In this document: positions 26,437 through 38,100 of the stretch, piece after piece
How positions within the stretch are numbered: position 1 is the stretch's first letter
Layout of the letters: each line of letters opens with the position of its first letter
Assembly: GCF_001039355.2 (NCBI RefSeq)
Contig: NW_019774847.1
Span: 365,607 to 425,606, forward strand
Length of the DNA stretch: 60,000 nucleotides
DNA from: Lingula anatina
Taxonomy: Eukaryota; Brachiopoda; Lingulata; Lingulida; Lingulidae
Direction of reading: 5' to 3'
The notes under the pieces: generated by a model
Seen by the model: only the letters and a program-made list of their open reading frames with translations
Told to the model about the DNA's origin: nothing
The model's database searches: none
Program-made: the position numbers and the translations under genes

Positions 26437-29400
26437 GTACGCATTGAATCAATCGTTACTTGAACTTGCGCTTAAAAATTCAGAAAAAAAGTTATTTGCA
26501 GATGGCTGAATCTAAAATTTCTCCGTTCCAGTAAGCATTCTCACGGTGTAATTCTTCAAGAATATTACAAAACGTTTTTGGACTTGATTACTCCAGTCAC
26601 AATCTCAGTTTTGATAGTTGTTTGTAGTGATGAATGTAGTCTATGCGTTACATAATTGTGTGCAGATAAACGTTTTATAACATTCAAATCCTTTTTATAT
26701 TTCAGAAATAATGAATCGCCACTTTATTAAAAAAGTGGTGTTTATCTAACATATTTCTTTTATTATTATTATTATTTATTATATTTTTAACCATTACAGG
26801 CTGTAACAACGGATAGGTAGCAATACAGTCTATGTATAAGTTAACATTTTTGCTCATAAACGACCAAAATTAATAAAGGGAAATTTGAATTGGTACAACT
26901 GACAACTGCACCTTACGGGATTAGATTTTAGGAGTAGAAACGAATGCTAAAACACCTTTTCCTTTCTGACATCCTCTTAATACGCTTCTAACGCTCCCCA
27001 TCCCTATCTCGCCCTCCCGGCAGCTCACCACCCCTCTTTCTCTCTCTCTCTCTCTCTTCTTTATTCCCTTTCTCTTTCTCTTTTTCTTCCTATTTTCTTT
27101 CCTTTTAACCTATCTTCTTCTTTTCTTCTCAATCCCCCTATATCTCTCTGTCACTTCATTTTTAATAAGATTTTTTTATTGGAATCGACCGCCTTGTCTC
27201 TATTTATTGAGAAAAACATCAAGAATGAGAGGATATTTCAGGTTCTAAAATAGTGGCTTACCTTTTAAACATGATACACATTTGGAAAGTTAGTGGTAAA
27301 GTTACATCCATTAAATCACTTGAGATCTCGGGATGATAAATGCATATTTTCAATTATTAGTATCTGCTACACACTTTATGTGTCTAACTTGCCCCGCACA
27401 CGCCACCGTTAATTACTGCTATTCGATAAATCGCGTGTTCATCCGACAATAGCGGAAAACAATCCGTTATCTAAATTCTTAAATGTCGGGTTTTGTAAGT
27501 ATTTTAAAAACCGAAACATGTTATTAAGCATTAGTTAAGACAGTAATCCGAGGCGCTGTGTAATAATGCTCGATTCCGTCGCGTGACACAAGTTGCTTTT
27601 ATCAGAACACTTTAAAATTGGTTCAGTAAACGTATATTTTCAATTATTTTAGAGATGAACCTACTGTTTCTTTTCTGTCACACCTGCCGAGGTTGCGCAG
27701 TGCTGTTTGGGTTGACTGCATGATTTGTTCCAGGAGAAACAGCACAATAAAACCGCTAGCATTACCGATAATTGTTGAGCGGAGATAGATCTAAATCAGG
27801 TTTCATTAGTCCCCTTGTTTTAATCTTTACGAAGCATGTATTACACTCAATGAATGGCATGGCTATTAACAAGTGGAGAAATAGACAAGCGGAATAAATA
27901 AATGGCTTTTAACGATAGGAGTCCACCGTCGGTAACTGATGGAAAATCTAAAAATTATGCTCAAGTAAATTGGAAAAGTGATCTGGTAATTGAAATAGAT
28001 CCATACTCCATTTCATGTAAAACAACGGTAATTAAATCGGTTGGAGATAACAACGAGGATAGGTTTTGTTGGAAAGAATAGACTACATTAGAAGCGGCAA
28101 TTCCTAATGGCGTTAAACTTGCAATCATACTTTACCCAAAGTGGTCATATTTACCGATACTAGAATGAACAGTTACGCCTCAAGAGGCCCGCCTCTTGTG
28201 TTTAAGTAGAAATAAATAAAAACATTCGAGCTTAGGGCTGTATAAAGATGTCCGCTCACCTTTAAAAATGCTCCAGAAAGTTTGCCTATCAGAGCTCCCA
28301 CTTCTTCAGTGCAAGTACTATGATCATTGGCGTCAAGTGATTCTCTCTTGCCGGGGACAAAAGCCTTATATACCAGAACTCCAAATGCTCAGCGCTGTGT
28401 TTGCTTTCGAAACTGCTTCCTTATCAGACAAGCGAACATTTCATTTCCTTCTTATATCAGATTTTTGATAAAATGCAATATGAACAATACTTTTCGATGT
28501 TAAAGTAAAGAAAACCATATGCTACTGTAATGTAAAGTATTATTGGCTGATCAATCTAGGGAAACCTATCAATTGTCTACAAGTGGGACGCGTGCAACGC
28601 AACCTGTTAACTGAATAAAACTGATTGTAGGGAAAACACGGGCATAATGGGACCTCAGCATCACAACCAGATGCAATTCTGTCGCTAATTTAGCGCAAAT
28701 TTCAAATTCTCTCCGATTATCAAGACAGAATTAATACTTGTGCATTTATAGAGCATTATTTGTGAGATAAAAGCGACAGACTGTCGGTCAATTAGCGAGA
28801 AAACTGCCTCCTTTCAGAGCTTTAACACAGATCAATACATAGATACGCATTATTTTCCATTTCCTCCCCGACCATCATAACCTCAGCTCAGATTTTGTTC
28901 TCTGCATCTAAGTGTTTTTACATATTTACATTGAATTGTTTGCTTTCCGAAAGAACGAAAGGCGATAGTATGTTGTTAATTGACCGGGAAAATATGCCCC
29001 TTTTACCTAATGACAAATCTTTCCTATCTGTGAGCAAAAATTCGATTGAAACCCGTTAAGAAAAAAATAGGCTCAAAGGAATTTGCATAAATAGAAATTA
29101 ACATCGACCGCCCGCAAAGGAGTCATTTAACAGTATACATTTTCAAAAACAACAGTCTTTAGGGTGATACGAAATGCAACTGTTGTAAGCAGCTTTGTTA
29201 TCCACACCTACTTGTGAGAAGAACGGTTAAGTGGTGCGTGGTCGGGGAACTAGTATAGATCAGCGGCGGACGTAAAAAGAAATATTTTAAGTGATCTTAC
29301 GAAAAGACCATTTACCTCAATTGGTTGAAAAAAGATCAGAATGAGACTTTGATCGGGCAAAAATGAAAACTAGAAGTTACATAGGTCTTAGTATGGTCGT

Positions 29401-30369
29401 AGGATGTCTGATACATGTATGTCAAATTTGTTGAAGTGGTAACAGAGTAAATCAGGAAGAATATATACTAGAACGTCCCATACTAAGCACACAACGATGA
29501 TTTACACAACTGAAATGATCGTATACATCGGTAATGGGTGTGTTTCCATTTAGTTAAAAGATGACCATAAGTGCGTTATATTTTAGTGCAACTGCTTTAT
29601 TTTCACATATTTATTCACCCATTCACCGGTTCTACTGTCCACCTTTTCGTCTGATTGACCCCTTCATTCCTCCATTTTCTATTTTCCAATTACGTTCAAA
29701 CAGGTAATATTACAGGCTATTTATTGTATTAGTAAATTTTAGAAACGCTGTAGAATTTCTGGATTATCAGAAAATATTCAAACTGTAAAACTGTCTAATA
29801 TTATATGATTTATGTAGCCAAATATTCACAAGCAAAACGAAGCTCTGTTTTTGCATAAATTAGGTAAAGTCCACATGACTGAAAATTGATGACGAAAATA
29901 TAATAATATGATACAAAGTTACAAAAATGGGGGATAATCATACATCCCCCATACTATATAGCTACCATACTATCATAGCGCAATGCCGGTGTCAAGTAAC
30001 AACAAAACCGCCGTCTCAGTTCCAAAATCAAAAAGGATTTCTTTATTCAATTTCAATCAGACATTTATTACAGATTGCTAGTCAAAATAACATTTTTTCA
30101 TGTGTACCTTTTTTGATCTTCAGCTGAGAAACTCTGGAAGATAACTCTCACACATACCTAATGAATGCCAACACATCTTTTACTTTTGACTTCATTTCAA
30201 GTACGTTTGAATAGAATACTTCCACAGTTACTCAGCTTTGAACCCAAATAAACCTTATCATAATAATATATAATTAATAAAGTAAGTTAATGAGTGCAAT
30301 CAACGTTGAATAAAAAATATGTGAAACAACAAAAGCAAAAAGTTGGCACAAATGAAAAATAAAGCCCCA

Positions 30370-30422
30370 TGATATTGTTTATATCAGCTACAGATATTCT
30401 GTAGCTGATATAAACAATATCA
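30370..30422. repeat. Near-perfect 53-base palindrome (25-bp arms, 3-base centre)
   Basis: Arms 30370-30394 and 30398-30422 are exact reverse complements around TAT. A 22-base direct repeat (30381-30402 and 30417-30438) overlaps it. No flanking target-site duplication or coding sequence was recognised, so it may be a mobile-element remnant, a small hairpin RNA or a replication-slippage product. Confidence 0.9.
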
Positions 30423-32927
30423 GCTACAGATATTCTGTCTAAAAATAAACATATTTTAGAGTCTCATCCGCTACGATTTTGCACTTATCTGGCACATGGA
30501 ATTAATATTGAGCGAACAGCCGCACTCACATGAACACACGTGCGCACGGGAGCGCGCACACACATACACACACAAATTGAAAGCACACATACATACGCAC
30601 ACAAATTGAAAGCGCGCAATAAGCTTTAAACATTTAATTTACAAAAATTATCTTAAGATATTTCCTGGTAATTTCAACACCTTCATCAGAATTATTTAGG
30701 TGTGCCATCTCCAAAACCACTCACAAAATTACAATCTCGTGATAGAGATTTTTTAAAAATGTTGAATTTAACCTCAGTTAAAAAAAATTAATTAATTAAA
30801 ATAGGAGTTTATAGATAGTGATTTTCTCAACGGTTTTGGTTGGGGTAAAGAAATAGGTGAAAAAGAGAAATGAGAGAGAATGTTTGTGCGATTTGTATAT
30901 CTTTTTCAGAAAAAAAGTATTTTTGGCCTGAACACCAATAAGATGACTTGATCTTGTAACTTATCAGAATAGTTGCATCTCTGGTAATGGTCAAGCAGAA
31001 ATGTGCAATTATAAAGAAAACTCTCAAAGCCGTTCGCGTTCAGTGGGCAGTATTGAATGCTCGATAACAATAAAAATATACTACTGATATCTTAAACATG
31101 TACCAGACAAAAGGATTGCGCAAAATACATCATAAATTTCCATAATGAATATCATGAAGAAAAATGAAACTCACATCTTTATTTGTCTATTATAGTCTGA
31201 TCGTTTGAGGTATCCCTTTTATTCTCAAACTCTTGGAGTAGAGAATCGGAAATCCACGTTGTGTATTTTGCCATATCTTCTTATATAAGCGTGTCTATCA
31301 TATAGTCATATATCTATATCGATATCTGTTTCTATATCTGTTTATCTATTTATTCGTTTATTTTTATATGATATGAATGAGGAAAAAATCAAATGAATGT
31401 TAGAAATAAGTTAGGTTGAGAAATGATTTCCTAAATAAAAAAATATATTCTCCGAAAACAGCATTTTATAAAGATATCGGATTTCACCTTTCAAATCCCC
31501 TTTAATATCCCAAATAAGTTTTTAAGGTAACAGCCTTAGTGAAAAGATTGAGATCGGAACTATTCATTATTCATTTCTTTATTATCCTAAATAAGTAATT
31601 CATCGAAACCTCGGGTTAGCATAAAGTTTAAAGTTTCTCTATCACAGTCAAAAAATCTTTTCTAGGAAATCTTATTTATTATGTAAAATTTTAACCATAC
31701 TTTATAAAATTATATGGACCATCAACTTAAAATCTTTCTACACACAGATTGCTTATTTTTCTAGCAAACTTTTAAAAGGTTAAAACTTTTCAAACAGCCA
31801 TATAATATGAACAAACCATATGCAAACTGTGTCAGTTGAGAACTATACCAGAATCCTCTCACCTGTAACAGCGTTTCGCTCGTCTTTTGTTTCTACACAG
31901 ATATCTATTGGATTATTTTCTAACGGGGTAACTCGACAACAATTATCCCCACTGCAAATCATTATGCAACGGGAAAAGGCTTACTATTTTAATCAGTGTT
32001 AAATTTTGATACCGTTTACTTCAATTCAAGAGTACGCACTATTATTTATTATACCAGTATCTTGAAATAGACACAATAAATGAAAACCAGCTCATAGGAG
32101 AATGGATTTAAAAATGCAAAGGTTAATGTCTGTCTTCAAGGATTATATCAAAATATTTAGTAAAAAGAAAAATTTAGCAAAATACCAAAACCGAAGTTTT
32201 CTGATTTTTTATTATTGGTCATAAAAAATAGTTTATATGGGCTTTTCTCTATACACAAAATGCTGAACAAAAATCACATTTTAAACAGTCTCATTATTCC
32301 TAGCTTAAGCAATATTTGTGATTGAAATGACATTTTTCAAAATTAATATTAAAATCTAAATCTGTTTTCATTCAGATTGTTGGTATGTTGGAAACTCTTT
32401 ATTTTGATTTGAAGGGTATTCAGAAAAATAAACAAATGGATGATATGTAAGCATTTCATTTTGTTATTTATAAAATTGATTGATTGATTAATAAAATTCT
32501 ATTTTTTATCTAGCTATGTTTATTTATTGCTTTCTTGTTGACGTACAAGATATTTCGGGACACACCGTAAGTCGAGTTGCTGAAATACGGAATCCCCGGA
32601 TGTTGACCGGACGCCGAGAACACATTCAAGAACAACGTCTTCCCTAACGCATTAATGTGTCCATTTTAAGTTTCTTCGACACTTTGCAGGGTCCAGGTAG
32701 ATGGATAAAAAAGTCACCCGATGAGGACTCAGGATTATGACAGATGCATTACTAACACTATTGTTCACTAATTCTACGTTATTTGTTTATTATGGATTAA
32801 AGAATCCCGGGCGTAATCAATGTTCAAATTGAACTTACATGGAAATTGCCGCATGGATATACGGCTGATGTTTTTGGTTGCTTTATATGAAATGGGCAAA
32901 AAGAATATTGTACATATGCTTGACTAT

Positions 32928-32990
32928 GTGTGTGTGTGTGGGTGTTTGTGCGTGTGTGCGCGCGCGCGTGCCTGTGCGCGTGTGTGTGAC
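32928..32990 (+). repeat. (TG)n/(CG)n microsatellite
   Basis: Alternating purine-pyrimidine run: TG, then GCGCGCG, then TG. It is the type of sequence able to adopt Z-DNA. Confidence 0.85.
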
Positions 32991-34192
32991 AGTAAGATAT
33001 GAATTCGCTATGACCTTACTTTATCATTATTATTTCTGTGAAAGTATCTCTATATCGTCCTTTTGTGTCAGATATTCTACTCCTCAGGGAACATCAGGAG
33101 GGTGTGACGTCCCTATTTTAATCTATTCTTTATTGTTGATTCTCATTTGATGTAAATTGTGATCTTGTGAGCGTGATTAATCTGTGGAGCCAAACACACG
33201 TATCTAACAAAGGAAGTCAATAGTTCACTTGCTAAAACATTCTAATCGAAATGTTGTGATACAGTGGGTGAACAGAGATATTAAGTTGGGTAAATAGATT
33301 AAGGGGACAATAGAAAATTATTGAATATTTTATAAGTCAAAATAGTCTGGCGGAAGCTGTTTGTTACAGAAGATAAAAATAGGGTTTAGTTGGGAAAAGG
33401 AAGGGAAAACAATGGTAAATTAATGGATATTTTACGCAAATGAAAAGATCCAACTACAAGGATGAACAGAGCTGTTAATTGGTGGCAAACAGATAACAAA
33501 AGACAAGAAAATTCATAAATATCTAATTTGTCGAAAATGTGTATTTGAACGACCTTGCAGTGTAGTGCAAACAAAGGTATCGCCATTGTCAAATAGGTGG
33601 TAAAACAATAGAAAAGATTCGAACATATCTAATGTTTGTACATTCTAAAGGATGCTTGTGATGCTTTCAAATAGCAGAGTACACTGGTTAAATATTAAAT
33701 CCACTCAAATATGAACAGGCTGCATTAATTCTGATTGTCCCCAACCGACTGGCTCGCACTTATAAAAAAAAAGCCTGCAAGTACCCCAGCTAACTAACTT
33801 TAATCATTATTGAATAAACCTCACACTTTAAAATCTTTTTATTTATTCATTTGTCTATTCATTGAGATATATTCAGAGAAATAACTAATAATATTATAAA
33901 TGATAAGTTTGAATTAATCTATTTAACAATGTTTAACTACGAATTAAGAAAAGATGACATGTTGTGATAACCATACCCGGTTGTAGGTTTTTGACATTTT
34001 GGAAATACGTTATTACAGCATTACCTTTTTAAAATATCATAACACGTTTCTGAAGTATTTTTCCTAAATAATACAAATTTAAAAAACTTAGTCCCATATG
34101 AAATGGTAGTAACTTGTTCATTTTTGCCTTAATTTTAACTTTATTTGAATCTAGCCTTAAACGTGAATGCCTCGCGTTAATGTTGTAAATGG

Positions 34193-34207
34193 ACTATAGG
34201 TGGCACT
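34193..34207 (+). promoter_or_regulatory. CTCF-like motif
   Basis: The core TAGGTGGCACT fits the published CTCF core (YAGRKGGCRSY); the three bases 5' of it fit poorly. It lies in the spacer between Nkx2.2 and Nkx2.1. A single motif in 60 kb can arise by chance. Confidence 0.2.
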
Positions 34208-37200
34208 GCTACGGTATTTCGTACTCGGTTAGGCCCTACTTGTTTTATACTGTTGCCGGTGTTAGCATTTTTCTTTACAATAATTGCTAAGATCACCTCA
34301 CTGTCAGAACTGAAATTAAATACATTAAATTCATTTTAACAAAAGAACAAAATACGTCCACATCCATATTCAAGATGCATCATCTTGAAAGAGGCCACTT
34401 TGCTTATTATCAAAATTGAAATTGATACACATAACAGAGGAAAAATACAATAAAACACGCCTCCATAACAGAGAACGCAAAGAAATATTTTGGACAGAAA
34501 TTTGGTTTTATGACAAATACAAGAGTTTCGTTAGTTTTTACAGTTTAGTGTTGTTCTTATTATATTGAAGACCTTGCCGTCAATATTGAACTATTATTTT
34601 AATTATCGAATATATTTATCTATCCACTTGCTAGTCAGGCATTTCGGAATTACCAGATCCAAAGTCTATTCACTTTTTACTAATCAATTTCCAGGTATTG
34701 ATTCTTATCTGAATTAAATCTATAGAAATTCACCATATGGAATTTCTCGGTTTCTGACAAATACAATTTAGATTACAATTAATTTTTTTCAGATCTCGTG
34801 TTGAAAAATAATGTTAATTTTATGTGGATGATAGTTTTGTCCCACATTCATAAAACCAAACGTTTTTACCAATCATGAAAATTTTAGAGATATAAACTGA
34901 AAGAAAAAAACAAAAACAAAAAATACAATGGATAAGATAAAACCACAGAAACTTAGCGTTATCAATCTAAAAAATATTCTATTGTTGGGTTAGATGGGAA
35001 CATCGGAATATTACGAGAGGATAACGTTGAGGTAGTTTCTATTTCTCTGAGTCCGTATCCTGTCGTCACATTACCCCCTTCCTAATGACCGCCGTTTATT
35101 TGTAGAAGTACTTGCCAACTAAAACAGTCTACAGAGCACCAATGACCAGGTCGCCCATGGCCCGCCCCTGCCATTCACAATAAGTATAAACACATACAGA
35201 TTAGGGTCGCACGAGCATACACAGATTATTTCTCATTGGTTTAAAGAATTCAGTTAAACTTGGACTTTCTAGCGATTAATTCGGTGTCGCCAATGCCACT
35301 GTTGTGCTTATGTTTATTTATGTTTTATCGTCTACTTGCTAATTCTGCGCTTTCATACCTCTTCTCCTTTCTACTTTTCCCACGTGCGCAACACGTCTAT
35401 CTTTAAGTCTTTTATCGTAAATTAGTTGTTACTAATTTCGGACATGTACCTGATATGGAAATTCCTTGTTTATAACTCTGACCTCTAATTTTAAAATCTT
35501 TATCGAAATCTAAAACGTATAAACATTTCCTGCTTATAATCTCTGTTTAATATGAAAAACAATTTACTCGTGATCTACCGGTCACATTGTCTACTTGTTG
35601 TAATCTCGGGATAACGTAACCTTCCTCACACAAGAGGGTTTCGAGAGATAGAAAGATAAGTAATAAATAAACCATTATCATATCAAATTAACTCATATAT
35701 CAATTTCGTCAGCTTTGCAGCTGAGGCCTAGCTTGAGAGGGATCAAATGACGGAAATGAAAAAGTGTGTGACGTTCTCCATGCAGAAATCTAGCAAATAA
35801 ATTCACTCTAGTGGAATTTTCTCCGAACGATTTTAAGGGCGTATCAAACCACATAATAGGCTCATTAGTGAATCTGAATTTCTGTCAATACAATGCGCAC
35901 CTTAACCAAAAATATTATGCTAATTCAACGAAAGTAAAAAACGCCGACAGGTGGTCGCATTAATTGCGTAAGAGACATAGCTATTTCTATTTGTTTTCCA
36001 TTTCCGTTGTGACGATGATATGAAGAATTCTTCTTTTTGTCAAGGTAAGAGATCAGCGAGCGCCTGTGGCCCCTAAAGAGCCGTGTAAAGGGAGCTCTGT
36101 GGTAGGGTAAGTGTTGAGGTCCTCCTCTCACCAGGTGTCCTTTCAGCCTCACGTCACCTTCTATCGGTTTCCGTTGATTTTAATGGCTGGATATATTACT
36201 CAACTTGGCGTCCCGGGGTACCGTTGACACGCCCGATCAACTGCGAGAAAAATGCTGATTGAGGCGTGATCATGGCTGAAAATTATGTCTGAGAAATTAC
36301 ATACATGTATTGTGTTAAAACTTGGAACAGCATATGGCTTTATTTGGTTTTCTTTAGTGTTGATAATACAAGGGACATGAAAATATAAATTTCTTTGACT
36401 AAAATGGTTACGTGGTGTCTCCGGGTGGCCAATCGTGTATGTCTTGTCACAGCGGGCACTCAGTTTTCTATTTCACCTTGCCCAAACTGATGTGTTAGAA
36501 TTCCTGTCCTCTCTCCGGGGCTCTATTCTTTCTGTGCACTTAGAAGAACCTTCCTCCATTGAAAACACCCCATCAACAAGGCTTACTGGGGGGAGTATCA
36601 AATATGTGACACTAAACCTCTTTAGCATTGAAACGTTTTGAGTTGCCATGTCACAGACTGGGAGAGAATAGGGGACTTCTCTGCTTAGACAACTGCGTAC
36701 AATACCGCTTAAGCTGAGTGACAGCGAAGCCTCTTAAGACCCGGTGATTGACAGATCGGCAGGTAACGTTTGGAATCCTACTCAACGTGTGCGTAAGTTG
36801 AAAGAAAATGTAGCATGTAATGTATTTTATATTAATGGGCATAGGGCAAAAAGGAAAAAATAATTCCTGTTAAATACCTATATCATATTAAAGGGTCTGA
36901 AAAGATTGTTTTCTTTAGTGATAATACTTGATAATAAATGTACACATGACAGATAACGATATTTATATACTGATTCTCTTTCCGGATTGCTACGTAAAAC
37001 GTGCGGACGGCCAAGTTAATGTATTCTAGAGATAATGTAATCTAACGGTAAATAGCAGGTAATGAAAACTCTTAGCGCATATATTGGGCAGATGTTTCCC
37101 TTCCTTATGACATACTTTGCTGACCCATTTTTTTTTTTTTTTTTCGATTGGAAATTTGCACAACGATGCGTTTCGGCCAGCTCATCATTATCACCCGTGC

Positions 37201-37763
37201 AGGGTAAACTTCAATATTACGTATGAATTCTACCGTCTAACTACACCTCTCGGGTTTATTGCGCAAATAAAGAAAAGGGGTAAGCAACGGGGAGGAGGAC
37301 GCAGTAGGGGTTCCGCTTGAGAACTTCACCCTCCAAACCGATTAGCACACCTGTGCCTTTGTCACTGGATTTATCCACTTTGTTCAAACGCTTTTTCACA
37401 TCCACGGATTCTTGCCAAATTAAGTCCCCCTTTTTCCAATTTGTACACTGTGGCAAACAATACCTCAACAATTCTATTTGGTGCTGACACATTGGCAGGG
37501 ATGCCGTTCTCTGAGTTGATAGTAAGTGCGCTGTTGGGACAGACCGCTGTATACTTTGGACTTACGGTAGTTTACCTGTCCAATTACGCATGCGCCAGCT
37601 GAAAGTGGGCTGTAATTTGCCAGAACATCAGAGTATACAATAGTGAACATGGCATAAGAGCCCTCACTTGGCAGTCACGATAAGAAGTGGAGAGACTTTT
37701 AACAAAACACAACGCGACAGTTAGGGCTGTTGTGAAGACCTCTTTGAGGTGAAGTTTTTCCGG

Positions 37764-38100
37764 ATGATGTCCTTAAGCCCAAAACATACGCCCTTCTCCG
37801 TGACTGATATCCTGAACCCCTTAGAAGAGAGCTACAAGAAAGTTGGATTTGACGCCTCTATTCCGCCGTTGGGGCACCCCTACAGATCACAGCACCAAGG
37901 CAATATGAATACCATGGGAGGAATGACGGTCCCAGTGAGCAGCATGTCGGCCTACAACTATGTCCCTCCGCTGAGCCACCCTCCCTACCCGACACAGTAT
38001 TGCAACGGAGGCGATCTCTCTCACTACGGGGACGTTCGGGGTTCCTCCACCAACTGGTACAGCTCTTCGTGTAATCCGGCCTCTGATCCACGGTTCGCAT
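37764..38100 (+). CDS. nkx2.1: Nkx2.1 exon 1 (TN motif)
   Basis: It starts at MMSLSPKH and ends GCA T|GTGAGT in phase 1. Only one copy of this exon exists in the window. Confidence 0.93.

Larger units (their letters stand above)
20433..37763. other. 17 kb non-coding spacer between divergent Nkx2.2 and Nkx2.1
   Basis: No exon with a recognisable product was found on either strand. The stretch holds microsatellites (25591-25630, 26395-26426, about 32928-32990), a near-perfect 53-base palindrome (30370-30422), a CTCF-like motif (34193-34207) and many TAATTA-type homeodomain cores (for example around 22050-22100). Two divergent developmental regulators this far apart suggest shared enhancers; that is inference. 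Confidence 0.6.

Noticed and set aside
33755-33790. TATAAAAA-like element that could mark a promoter in the spacer
   Set aside because: It is an A-rich run with no downstream exon or RNA gene that I can recognise.
34369-34389. 21-base inverted repeat (TTCAAGATG / CATCTTGAA)
   Set aside because: A 9-base stem of this kind is expected by chance several times in 60 kb.
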